This document shows, piece after piece, positions 7,934 to 15,170 of a stretch of DNA of 15,170 bases; the stretch's first letter is position 1; each line of letters starts with the position of its first letter. Source of the stretch: CAYWHE01 sp964458125 (GTDB lineage: Bacteria; Bacteroidota; Bacteroidia; AKYH767-A; OLB10); contig CAYWHE010000090.1 of assembly GCA_964458125.1 (NCBI GenBank), positions 1 to 15,170 on the forward strand, read 5' to 3'. Under the pieces are notes generated by a model. The model saw only the letters and a program-made list of their open reading frames with translations. It made no database searches and was not told the DNA's origin. A program made the translations under genes and the position numbers.

Positions 7934-10336
7934 TCAGACCGGTTCATCGGGTATTGATTTTCTGATTTCCAGGTTATCCAGTTCAATATCTTCCTCTTCA
8001 TCAAACAACTGAAGCAGGGGTTCCTCAATAAATGCCCTGGTGGTTAATTTCCGTTCTAGTGCAATCAGGAATGCCGGCAACAGCAGGATATTGGAACACA
8101 TGGAAACCAGAAGGGTGAACGATATCAATTTCCCGAGGGATGCCGTTCCTCCGAAATCCGAGGCTGCGAAAATAAAAAATCCGGCAAACAAAATGATGGC
8201 GGTATATATCATGCTTAGACCGGTTTCGAAAATGGTGATCGAAACCGCCTTTGAAATGCTGGTATGCCGGACACGTATTTCCTGCCGGTACTTGGTCAGG
8301 AAATAAATCGTCTGGTCGGAAGCAATGCCAAATGCTATGCTGAAAATCAGAATCGTGGATGGCTTTAAGGGGATGTGGAAAAAGCCCATCAGCCCTGCCG
8401 TAATCAGCAGGGGAATGATACTGGGAAGAATGGAAAGAGCAATCATCCGGAAAGACATGAAAAGCAGAATCATGATAATCGATATCAATAAAACAGCCAG
8501 CAGTATGCTTTCTTTCAGATTGACCAGCAGGTAATCGTTGCCCTTTAGAAAAATCAGGCTGTTGCCGGTGATGACGGTGGTGTATTGCTGCGGATCAAAA
8601 ATGGAGTCAATCCGGGGCCGGAGATCCGCTAAAAATGTTTTCATTTTCCTGGAACCGATGTCGGCCATCTGCACGCTCACCCTCGTTTTTTGTTTGGTGC
8701 TGTCCAGAAAGGAATGAAACAGGTTATTCCTGTTTTTCTGTTCACCCAGATAGCTTCCAAGGTCGGCCAGGTCCATGGCTCCGGGCAGGATATAAAATTT
8801 CGGATCCCCTCCCCGGTAAGCCTGGTTGGCAAACTTAACCGCATCCACAATGGCCAGGGGACGGGATAAATCAGGATAGGAAGACAGTATTTTTTCGAGT
8901 TTGTTTATCTTTTGAAGATTGGAGGAGGTCAGCACGCCGTTAGGTTTACGGGTGTCAATGGAGATCTCAAGCGGAAGCACGCCTTTGAAGTTTTTTTCAA
9001 AATACTTCATGTCCGTATAGATGGGATCTTTTTTGGGCAGATCATCGACCACGTAACCCACGGTGGTTAAACGGCTCATCCCGTAAATGGAAATCAGGAT
9101 GATGATGCCGACGGAAAAAAAAATCAGTTTATAGTGTTGGTGTACGGCACGGTCAATCCATTTTAATAAACCCTTCATCCGTTTGGCCTGGAGATGCCTG
9201 GTATGCCTGACTTTGGGTTCTGGCAGGTAACTGAAAACAATCGGTATCAACACCAGCGAAATCAGGTAGGTCGTCATCACATTGATCGAAGCGACCAGTC
9301 CGAATTCCTTCAGCAGGCTGCTATCTGTAAAATAAAAAACGCCAAATCCAATGGCTGTGGTGACATTGGCCAGCAAAGTGGTCAGTCCGATCCGCTGGAT
9401 CATCCGGGTTAAAGCCTTGGCCTGACTGCCATGGGCATGAAACTCGGATTGGTATTTATTCAGCAACAGGATGCAGTTTGGAATGCCAATGATGATGATG
9501 AGCGGTGGAATCAGTCCCGAAAGAATCGTGATTTTGTAATGCAGGAGTGCAATGGTCCCCAGCGACCAGATGACACCGATGATGACCACGGTCAGGGAGA
9601 ACAACACCACGATAAAGGACCTGAAAAATACAAACAGGATCAGGGCTGTGACCAGAATGGCCAGCAGCATGAACATCCGCATTTCAGAAGCTACTTTTCC
9701 CGTAATGGCCGTGCGGATGTAAGGCATTCCGGAAAAATGAACAGGCAGTTGGTGTTGCCTGCTGAATTGATCTGCAAGGGAATGAATGGTGTCAACAATC
9801 GCAATCCGGTTACGGGTATTGAGCTTGTTTTTATCAAAGGTAATAGCCATCAGGTTCGCTGATGTTTCCTTGTTCATGATGAAGCCCTGGTAAAAAGGAA
9901 GCCTGTCCAGGATTGATTTTATGCTGTCCAGTTCCTCCTGGGTGGCGGGTTTTGACCGGAGCAATGGTTTGAGTTCAAATTTTTTCTGCCCCTCATCAAC
10001 TTCCAGGTTATATATGCCGGCTACGGAAATTACCGCTTCTATTCCGTCAATTTTTTTAATGGAACCGGCAAGCGAATACCAGTCATTGAACTTATCCAGA
10101 CGGAAAAAATCCGGATCGGTCACGCCGATAACCATAACACTGCCATCTTCTCCGAAAGTGGATTTGAAGTCCAGGTAATCCAGGTAATTTTTATCCCCGG
10201 CCGGCAGAATTTTGGCAAATTCATAGGACAGCTGAATTTCACTGGCCCTGTAGGCAAAAAAAACAGTGATCACCCCTGTAATAATCAGAAGCAAAAACTT
10301 ATTACGAAGGATTATCCTGGCAATTCGTAAAAACAT
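7934..10336 (-). CDS. MMPL/RND-family exporter, probable lipid or hydrophobic-substrate transporter
   Basis: The 800-residue inner-membrane protein has the twofold RND plan. TM1 (about 13-29) leads to a large periplasmic domain (about 30-215), then five TM segments (about 220-370); TM7 (about 403-420) leads to a second periplasmic domain (421-605), then five more (about 608-760) and an acidic cytoplasmic tail rich in Glu/Asp (771-800). The second half keeps the family motif 'GIASDQTIYFLTKYRQE' (670-686) with an Asp at 674. The first half has 'GIPNCILLLNKYQSE' (284-298), where the usual acidic position is P-N. The MMPL family moves lipids, glycolipids, hopanoids or drugs using proton motive force; the substrate here is unknown. 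It begins the operon with rfbA, the SDR and the prenyl synthase. A 5-bp hairpin (ACCCT 10337-10341 with AGGGT 10350-10354) adjoins the ATG, and no clean promoter was found downstream of the sigma terminator. Confidence 0.9.
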   Translation of the reverse strand: MFLRIARIILRNKFLLLIITGVITVFFAYRASEIQLSYEFAKILPAGDKNYLDYLDFKSTFGEDGSVMVIGVTDPDFFRLDKFNDWYSLAGSIKKIDGIEAVISVAGIYNLEVDEGQKKFELKPLLRSKPATQEELDSIKSILDRLPFYQGFIMNKETSANLMAITFDKNKLNTRNRIAIVDTIHSLADQFSRQHQLPVHFSGMPYIRTAITGKVASEMRMFMLLAILVTALILFVFFRSFIVVLFSLTVVIIGVIWSLGTIALLHYKITILSGLIPPLIIIIGIPNCILLLNKYQSEFHAHGSQAKALTRMIQRIGLTTLLANVTTAIGFGVFYFTDSSLLKEFGLVASINVMTTYLISLVLIPIVFSYLPEPKVRHTRHLQAKRMKGLLKWIDRAVHQHYKLIFFSVGIIILISIYGMSRLTTVGYVVDDLPKKDPIYTDMKYFEKNFKGVLPLEISIDTRKPNGVLTSSNLQKINKLEKILSSYPDLSRPLAIVDAVKFANQAYRGGDPKFYILPGAMDLADLGSYLGEQKNRNNLFHSFLDSTKQKTRVSVQMADIGSRKMKTFLADLRPRIDSIFDPQQYTTVITGNSLIFLKGNDYLLVNLKESILLAVLLISIIMILLFMSFRMIALSILPSIIPLLITAGLMGFFHIPLKPSTILIFSIAFGIASDQTIYFLTKYRQEIRVRHTSISKAVSITIFETGLSMIYTAIILFAGFFIFAASDFGGTASLGKLISFTLLVSMCSNILLLPAFLIALERKLTTRAFIEEPLLQLFDEEEDIELDNLEIRKSIPDEPV

Positions 10337-10398
10337 ACCCTGCTTTAGGAGGGTAAAAGTAAAAAAAAACTGCCGTAAATGCCTTTAATTTCAAAGTA

Positions 10399-10426
10399 AA
10401 AAGGCCTCCCGGGTGGGAAGCCTTTT
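10399..10426 (-). terminator. Intrinsic terminator of the ECF sigma gene
   Basis: AAAAGGC (10399-10405) pairs with GCCTTTT (10420-10426) and TCCC (10407-10410) with GGGA (10415-10418), with one mismatch and a 4-base loop. On the minus strand the stem ends in a T-run reading TTTTTAC. It lies 19 bases past the sigma gene stop and separates that gene from the exporter operon. Confidence 0.8.
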
Positions 10427-10444
10427 CAGGTTTCTAAATTGAAT

Positions 10445-10975
10445 TTATCCTTTTTGCCCGCGCTGATTGATGGCGTAAGACGAAAGCGATTCTTTCAGTT
10501 TTAACCGGGCATTGTGTATCCTGATTTTAACTGTTCCCAGAGGAATGGCAAGTGTTTTGGCTATTTCCTCGTACTTGTATCCGTTGTAACTCATCATGAA
10601 GGGGGTCTTCAAATTGTCCGACAGGTTTTCAATGGCGTTGTGAATATCTTTCAAAATCAGCCTGGATTCCCCTGTATTCCTGGAGGTATTGCTGGCTGAG
10701 TTGATGTAATACTGGTTATCGGTATCATCTGTAAACACCTGGCTGTTGACCAAACGCCTGTAATTATTGATGAAGATATTCCGCATGATGGTGTATAGCC
10801 AGCCTTTCATGTTTGTTCCCTGCGCAAATTTTTCATCGTTTTTAAAAGCCTTCAGCATGGTTTCCTGCACCAGATCATCTGCATCATCCATGTTCCGGGT
10901 TAATTTAAGCGCATAACCTTTTAAGGGTTTGTAATAGTCGGTTACCTCGTTTTTAAATTTTAATTTATATTCCAT
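10445..10975 (-). CDS. ECF-family RNA polymerase sigma factor
   Basis: The 176-residue protein is an extracytoplasmic-function sigma-70 factor that directs RNA polymerase to its own regulon. Region 2 spans about residues 10-77, with 'DADDLVQETMLKAF' (31-44, core binding and -10 recognition) and 'GWLYTIMRNIFINNYRR' (58-74). Region 4 spans about 107-162, with the helix-turn-helix 'YKYEEIAKTLAIPLGTVK' (133-150) for -35 recognition. A Ser/Asn/Thr-rich linker (about 80-105) lies between. No anti-sigma gene is adjacent on either side, which is common for Bacteroidota ECFs but leaves its control unknown. It has its own promoter (11006-11036) and terminator (10399-10426), so it is a single-gene unit. 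The leader lacks a Shine-Dalgarno sequence and is A-rich. Confidence 0.94.
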   Translation of the reverse strand: MEYKLKFKNEVTDYYKPLKGYALKLTRNMDDADDLVQETMLKAFKNDEKFAQGTNMKGWLYTIMRNIFINNYRRLVNSQVFTDDTDNQYYINSASNTSRNTGESRLILKDIHNAIENLSDNLKTPFMMSYNGYKYEEIAKTLAIPLGTVKIRIHNARLKLKESLSSYAINQRGQKG

Positions 10976-11005
10976 TTTGTTTAACGTTTATCGGAAATTA
11001 TTCCA

Positions 11006-11036
11006 CAAATTTACACTCATTAGATAAGATAAACAA
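11006..11036 (-). promoter_or_regulatory. Promoter of the ECF sigma gene
   Basis: On the minus strand TTG (11034-11036), 20 bases, then TAAATTTG (11006-11013) matches the Bacteroidota housekeeping consensus exactly. It predicts a start near 11000 and a leader of about 25 bases before the ATG at 10975. The consensus form suggests housekeeping-sigma transcription rather than pure self-activation. Confidence 0.6.
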
Positions 11037-11146
11037 GGAAATGTTTAATTTATTTTATAAAAAGTTAAACAAAATTAAATATTATTGAAAACCAACATAT
11101 TAAAATGCCAACAAGGGTCATTTAGGATGTTTTTTTCCGGTTTTTT

Positions 11147-11197
11147 AAAAAAAAGGACCTGAATCAGGCACTGAAAAGAATAAAACCCTGATTCAGG
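11147..11197 (-). terminator. Strong intrinsic terminator of the SBBP-repeat T9SS gene
   Basis: CCTGAATCAGG (11158-11168) and CCTGATTCAGG (11187-11197) form an 11-bp perfect stem with an 18-base loop. On the minus strand it is followed after three bases (TCC) by eight T (11147-11154). It lies 35 bases after the gene's stop. Each arm is also an interrupted palindrome on its own (CCTGA/TCAGG). Confidence 0.8.
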
Positions 11198-11232
11198 AAT
11201 CGGGAATGGAATTTAGTGCTGAATTTGTGCAA

Positions 11233-12942
11233 TTAATCAATTACAACAAAAGGTTTTTGTTCAATCATATTTTCCGATGCAATCCGGATGAAATAATTTC
11301 CGGAAGGCAGGGATGAGGTGTCAAAAACAAAATCATTAAGTCCGGTGGAACTCTTGTTCTGAAAGGATTGAAATACCTGACCCATACCATTAATGATTTT
11401 AAAATGATAATCGGTAATTTTCTTTTCCAGCAGGGAAACAACCAATCGGTCCTGAGCCGGGTTGGGGAATACACTCAGTTGAAGGTGTTCTTTGATGTTT
11501 TCAGAAACGCCCACGCTGCCACCGGAATATTTCGCAATAAAAACTCTCCAGTAAAAATTCGGGGAATTAAATGTAGTCGGAGGAACCGTGTTCACCTGGA
11601 TAGTGGCCGTATAGTTACCGGCCACCACCAGGTCTCCATTGGGGGAAGCCAAAATAGCCCTGCCTTTATCGATTCCTGTACCACCTATGTGTTGACCAAA
11701 AAGACCGGTTCCGAATTTATTAAATTTGACAATAAACACATCGGCGACACCATATGAATTGAGGTTAATGCCACTGAACGATGCCGGGCCGGTGGTCGGG
11801 CTCTGACTGTAAAAAAATCCAGTCACATAGGAATTTCCATTGGCGTCGGCGGCAATACCAAGGCCTTCATCATGCTGTGTTCCTCCGCCTGGCTTGGCCC
11901 ATTGAATAGTACCGCCAGTATCATACTTGGCCACAAACATGTTGCCGGCTCCGTTATCCGCAAGCAGAAAGGGACCGAAATGAGCAGGCAAGGTGCTCAT
12001 ACCGCTCGGGGTCGGATAATAAAACCCGGTGATAAATGAATTCCCGCTGTTATCGCAAGAAACGGCATAGGGCTGGTCGTTACCTGTCGCACCGGCATTT
12101 TTAACCCAGAGGTTATTACCGAGCGCATCCATCTTGGCCAAAAAAATATCAAAACTGCCATAACTAACCACGGAATTGCTTCCAAAAGCTGCAGTCTGCT
12201 TAAAAACACCGGTCATTAAAATATTGCCTGAAGGATCAAAGGCTACATCAAATCCGGCATCTTCATCAGGCCCTCCATAGCGCTGGGCCCAGGCGAAGGT
12301 GCCGTTGGTGTTGAATTTAGTCAGAAAAATTCCCGGCGTGGTATCAATTACCTGTATCGCGTCAAAAAGAGTGCTGTCCATAAAGGCACCGGTGATCACG
12401 AAGTTCCCGGCTCCGTCACCCTTGAGGGAACGGATCACACAGGCGGTTTTGCTGAACAGGGCTTTTGCCATGACGCAATTTCCGTTCGGATCGAATTTAA
12501 ACAGGAAGGAGTTGTTTGGATTTACAGGAAAAGGGTTGGAGGTTTGATTAAGGGTGTACCCACCAAAGGTTATGGTCGTATTGAAATTCCCGGCTATCCA
12601 GATATTGTCATTGTTATCGGTAGCAACCCCGACCACTTCCGAAGTTGAAAACAAACCGCCGCCTGGAATGGCCCATAAGCTGTTTCCGGCGGAATCATAC
12701 TTGGCTAAAAATACATCGCGGTTGCCGGCCGCAATTGGCGTTAAGGTAGTTGTCCCGAAGGTACACGTGGTTTCGAATTCACCGGTTACAATCAGATTTC
12801 CTGAATTGTCACGGGTTATGGCAATGTTCCGGTCTGCACTGCCGCTTCCTCCGCCTGAAACGGCCCATTGCCATTGCTGGGCCTCGGATGGATAATTAAG
12901 CAGTAAAATAAACAGCGGGGTGACCAGGTTTTGAAGTGTCAT
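11233..12942 (-). CDS. Secreted SBBP-repeat beta-propeller protein with T9SS type A sorting domain
   Basis: The longest frame starts at TTG (12963), but the ATG at 12940-12942 gives a clean signal peptide (MTLQNLVTPLFILLLNY, cleavage near S-E-A, about residue 21) and 569 residues. Seven tandem repeats of about 60-70 residues follow, starting near residues 40, 105, 171, 231, 292, 361 and 429. Each reads roughly as D-x-x-G-N-x-x-x-T-G-x-F ... D-V-F-L-A-K-Y-D-x-x-G-x-x-x-W, the SBBP-type repeat. Seven such units fit one closed seven-bladed propeller. Residues 486-569 form a type A sorting domain ('LSVFPNPAQDRLVVSL', 'INGMGQVFQS', 'LPSGNYFIRI'), for export by the type IX system. Ligand and role are unknown. 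It is transcribed alone and ends at the strong terminator. Confidence 0.88.
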   Translation of the reverse strand: MTLQNLVTPLFILLLNYPSEAQQWQWAVSGGGSGSADRNIAITRDNSGNLIVTGEFETTCTFGTTTLTPIAAGNRDVFLAKYDSAGNSLWAIPGGGLFSTSEVVGVATDNNDNIWIAGNFNTTITFGGYTLNQTSNPFPVNPNNSFLFKFDPNGNCVMAKALFSKTACVIRSLKGDGAGNFVITGAFMDSTLFDAIQVIDTTPGIFLTKFNTNGTFAWAQRYGGPDEDAGFDVAFDPSGNILMTGVFKQTAAFGSNSVVSYGSFDIFLAKMDALGNNLWVKNAGATGNDQPYAVSCDNSGNSFITGFYYPTPSGMSTLPAHFGPFLLADNGAGNMFVAKYDTGGTIQWAKPGGGTQHDEGLGIAADANGNSYVTGFFYSQSPTTGPASFSGINLNSYGVADVFIVKFNKFGTGLFGQHIGGTGIDKGRAILASPNGDLVVAGNYTATIQVNTVPPTTFNSPNFYWRVFIAKYSGGSVGVSENIKEHLQLSVFPNPAQDRLVVSLLEKKITDYHFKIINGMGQVFQSFQNKSSTGLNDFVFDTSSLPSGNYFIRIASENMIEQKPFVVID

Positions 12943-12960
12943 ATTCCAGGGATTAGTCAG

Positions 12961-12968
12961 CAAAGTTA
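12961..12968 (-). promoter_or_regulatory. Possible -7 element before the SBBP-repeat gene
   Basis: TAACTTTG on the minus strand matches TAnnTTTG and would give a leader of about 12 bases to the ATG at 12942. No TTG is found 17-23 bases further up, so the support is only half a promoter. Confidence 0.25.
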
Positions 12969-13012
12969 AAAAAATTTATGAAGTTGAAAGACCTTGCTGT
13001 ATTTTGATGGCA

Positions 13013-13071
13013 TTCCGCTACTGAAATCAGGCATATCCACGGATTTTCAGCGTTGATTTCAGTTGGCGGAA
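13013..13071. repeat. Long imperfect inverted repeat (16 paired bases, 24-base loop)
   Basis: TTCCGC (13013-13018) pairs with GCGGAA (13066-13071) and ACTGAAATCA (13020-13029) pairs with TGATTTCAGT (13054-13063), with a small 1x2 internal loop (T13019 opposite T13064-G13065). The loop 13030-13053 contains ATCC-AC-GGAT and a TTTCAG that repeats part of the right arm. It lies upstream of the SBBP gene and is not followed by a T-run, so it is not a normal terminator. It could be a REP/MITE-like element or a regulatory hairpin. Confidence 0.65.
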
Positions 13072-13528
13072 ATAACTGGCCCGGCTGTAAAACCTGGAGA
13101 AACCACCCGGTGGATGCCTATACGGGTTCCCGTTCCTGCCCTGGACACCAGTATGATTCCATTCATGAAAAATGTTTCCTTAGCTAATGCACTGAGAATG
13201 GCAGCCATTTGGCTTTGCCGGTTCATGATTCCGGAAACAGGGGTTTTGATTGATTACCTGGAAAAAAGAAGTTTGTTTAAATCATTGTAAATAAACAAAG
13301 TATAAGTTATTAACAAGCAATCAAAATGCGCCAGATGGCACTATTTTTGAGGCATTTAGAAACTTTTTATCCGTTCACCCCCTTTTCTGTATCTTTCACA
13401 ATAAAATGTAAGTAAAATAATAAATAATCAAAATAAGTCTTGGAAACCAACTGTGAAATTAGTATTTTTACCAGATTAATTACTTGGCACATTCAACCAC
13501 TGAAACAAACCATTAAATAATTCTTCAA

Positions 13529-15170
13529 ATGACTTCAATCATTACCAGGAAAATGAAAAATAAATACCCCGGAAAAGCCCTGCCGGTAGCCTGTTTGATT
13601 ACAGTATTCATGATGCTGTCCGTAAGCGGACTGTTTGCGCAGGTGGTCAAATCGGAAAGTTTCGATGGAACGCAATATCCTCCTCTTGGCTGGAGTGGCG
13701 GAAAACTGGGTGGAACGGATTTGAATAATTATACCGAGCGGGTAACGGCTGGTACTGCACCGGTCTGCGCCAATCATTCGGGTGCAGGAATGGTCAGGTA
13801 CCGTTCCGGTTTCATGTTCAATGCCGGGGAACAATACTTCCTGGCCACCCCGAAATATGACCTGACCAATAACCCGGGAACAGCAACAGTGAGTTTCTGG
13901 ATGTACAAGGATACGTGGAATACGCTCAAAGACAGTATTACACTTTACGTCAATGATTCGGCAGCAGCAAATGCCAGTAAAGGCAGCATGACCAAGGTAA
14001 TTGGTCCGTTTTCAAGAGACACTACGGGATTCAATGGCTGGAAACAATATATCGCAGTTATTCCTGCCGGTTATGCCACCTCCTCCGTGCATTTTATTTT
14101 TCTCTTCACCAACCGGGAAACATCCGGTGCAGGTGCCAATATTTACATGGATGATTTTTCGGTGCAAACCTATCCCAAGGCCTCCGTACTGGTCAGCAGC
14201 GAACTGTATTACCAGGAAATTGCCGATGTGGCCAAAGGACAGACGGATCAGATGGTGGTGGGCATCCGGGTGATCGTGGACGGAGCCGGCGATGGAGCTA
14301 CCAATTCTTTGCGCGTGGATTCCATTGTGACCAATGCAACCGGAACCAGCAGTATACTCATGGATATTGTTGCCGCGTCTGCCAAATTATGGTACACCAA
14401 GGGAACCAATTCGTTTATTGCCAGTGGTAACCAGTTTGGCGTTGGAATAACGCCAACCTATTTCCGGGATAAATTTACCCAGGCGGCTTTCTTCCTGGAA
14501 AACGGAGAAAATTATTTCTGGCTCTCCTACAGTACAACTGCCGGAGCAACTTCAGGTAACTGCATTGATGCCGATTTCAACGGCATCTACTACCGAGTCC
14601 CGGGCTATGCCGGAGCGGATACCTCACGGGTTCCGATCGTTTCTTCCCTGGTGGGCTGCCGTCAGATTGACGTGGCCTTGTGCAACGGGGTGATTCCGAC
14701 CCTTTCCGTTGGAACCTCCTGGCTTGGTGGATCCTATACCAATAACGATTATGTCAACCGGGTTTACTTCCGCGCACAAAACTCTATCACTCCCTCTTAT
14801 CCCTATATCGATAACCAATGGAATGATCTGGGTCCTAATGTAGCGCCCTGGAACGGCGGACCTGCCCCGTTCACCAAACATCCACCCGATTATCAACAGT
14901 TCTCACAGACGCCGAGTGCGCCTCTTCACAATAATATTACAGCCATTCTGGTGCAGGGCCAGACCTATACGGCTCCTGCTCTTGTTGCCGGAAATCCTGT
15001 TGGCGCCGGTCTTGCCTTGCAATGCGGCACCTGGTCCAGTTCCAATTACATGGCCGCCTGGATTGATTTTAACAAGGACGGTGACCTTCTTGATTTTACG
15101 GGAGCTGTTACCGAAAAACTGCATCAAAGCGGTCCCATGAATGCAACGACCTGGACCTTTACGGCTGTTT
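13529..15170 (+). CDS. Secreted multidomain surface protein, 5' part (partial)
   Basis: The frame is open to the window end (547 codons visible, no stop). A signal peptide covers residues 1-37 (basic start, hydrophobic core 18-35, cleavage before Gln38); an internal ATG at 13553 (residue 9) is an equally possible start. Residues about 42-216 look like a MAM/choice-of-anchor J or cleaved-adhesin type jelly-roll: 'SFDGTQYPPLGW' at the front and 'IYMDDFSVQTY' at the end. Residues about 224-350 match the BNR-associated N-terminal domain (PF14873 type): 'ADVAKGQTDQMVVGIRV', 'LENGENYFWLSY' and 'GNCIDADF'. Residues about 455-547 begin a GEVED-like domain with a 'WIDFNKDGDLLDF' acidic loop typical of calcium-binding forms. 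Proteins of this make-up in Bacteroidota usually end in a T9SS sorting domain, which would lie beyond the window. Ligand or enzyme activity cannot be told. Confidence 0.85.
   Translation, partial: MTSIITRKMKNKYPGKALPVACLITVFMMLSVSGLFAQVVKSESFDGTQYPPLGWSGGKLGGTDLNNYTERVTAGTAPVCANHSGAGMVRYRSGFMFNAGEQYFLATPKYDLTNNPGTATVSFWMYKDTWNTLKDSITLYVNDSAAANASKGSMTKVIGPFSRDTTGFNGWKQYIAVIPAGYATSSVHFIFLFTNRETSGAGANIYMDDFSVQTYPKASVLVSSELYYQEIADVAKGQTDQMVVGIRVIVDGAGDGATNSLRVDSIVTNATGTSSILMDIVAASAKLWYTKGTNSFIASGNQFGVGITPTYFRDKFTQAAFFLENGENYFWLSYSTTAGATSGNCIDADFNGIYYRVPGYAGADTSRVPIVSSLVGCRQIDVALCNGVIPTLSVGTSWLGGSYTNNDYVNRVYFRAQNSITPSYPYIDNQWNDLGPNVAPWNGGPAPFTKHPPDYQQFSQTPSAPLHNNITAILVQGQTYTAPALVAGNPVGAGLALQCGTWSSSNYMAAWIDFNKDGDLLDFTGAVTEKLHQSGPMNATTWTFTAV

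Larger units (their letters stand above)
12943..13528. other. Divergent intergenic region, no gene found
   Basis: This 586-base stretch lies between the SBBP-repeat gene (minus) and the multidomain gene (plus). It holds the possible -7 element at 12961, the long imperfect hairpin at 13013-13071, and an 8-bp AT-rich inverted repeat TTTGTTTA (13272-13279)/TAAACAAA (13292-13299). The right 240 bases are strongly AT-rich. TATTTTTG at 13342-13349 matches the -7 consensus on the plus strand but lacks a TTG at the right distance and would leave a leader of about 170 bases. A 75-codon TTG-started frame (13063-13290) is treated as non-coding. Confidence 0.5.

Noticed and set aside
10391..10398. CAAAGTAA as a minus-strand -7 element for the exporter operon
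   Set aside because: It fails the TA at the end of the motif and overlaps the sigma gene terminator stem; no TTG lies at the right spacing.
12943..12963. TTG-started N-terminal extension of the SBBP-repeat gene
   Set aside because: The extra 7 residues put polar residues ahead of the signal peptide and overlap a possible -7 promoter element; the ATG at 12942 is more natural.
13013..13071. Integron attC site
   Set aside because: The imperfect palindrome has a suitable size, but the ends do not fit the RYYYAAC/GTTRRRY consensus and no integrase or cassette is nearby.
13063..13290. 75-codon open frame on the plus strand in the divergent intergenic region
   Set aside because: It starts with TTG inside the long hairpin, has no ribosome-binding stretch, and its predicted peptide shows no recognisable family or signal peptide.

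Overview
The window looks like chromosomal DNA of a free-living member of the Bacteroidota (Bacteroidetes), species not identifiable. Four signals support this. Two complete secreted proteins end in Por/type IX secretion (T9SS) type A sorting domains. A third, cut by the window end, has typical Bacteroidota cell-surface domains. The recJ and sigma-factor genes have promoters of the form TTG-N20/21-TAnnTTTG, the Bacteroidota sigma consensus. Leaders before start codons are A-rich, mostly without strong Shine-Dalgarno sequences. No phage, insertion sequence, CRISPR array, tRNA or rRNA was seen.

Layout from left to right: (1) the first 22 codons of recJ on the minus strand (1-67) with its promoter; (2) a gene-free stretch, then a plus-strand block (493-3781) of a predicted outer-membrane/exported protein, a TIGR01777-type SDR protein and a DNA photolyase, the last two overlapping by 4 bases; (3) a convergent minus-strand T9SS cargo gene (3810-4901); (4) a minus-strand run that reads as one operon (10336 down to 5080): MMPL/RND exporter, glucose-1-phosphate thymidylyltransferase, NAD-dependent sugar epimerase/dehydratase, and a short-chain isoprenyl diphosphate synthase; (5) an ECF sigma-factor gene (10445-10975) with its own promoter and terminator; (6) a seven-repeat SBBP beta-propeller T9SS cargo gene (11233-12942) followed by a strong terminator; (7) a 586-base gene-free divergent region with a long imperfect hairpin (13013-13071); (8) the 5' part (547 codons) of a large plus-strand secreted multidomain protein running off the end.

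Functionally the window mixes DNA maintenance (RecJ, photolyase), envelope precursor supply (activated sugar, sugar-nucleotide modification, isoprenoid diphosphate) with a lipid-type exporter, an orphan ECF sigma factor, and secreted surface proteins. The most interesting unit is the exporter/sugar/isoprenoid operon, which could make and move a glycosylated or polyprenyl-linked envelope lipid. That is inference from gene order. I found no clear evidence of a wholly new system; most genes belong to known families.
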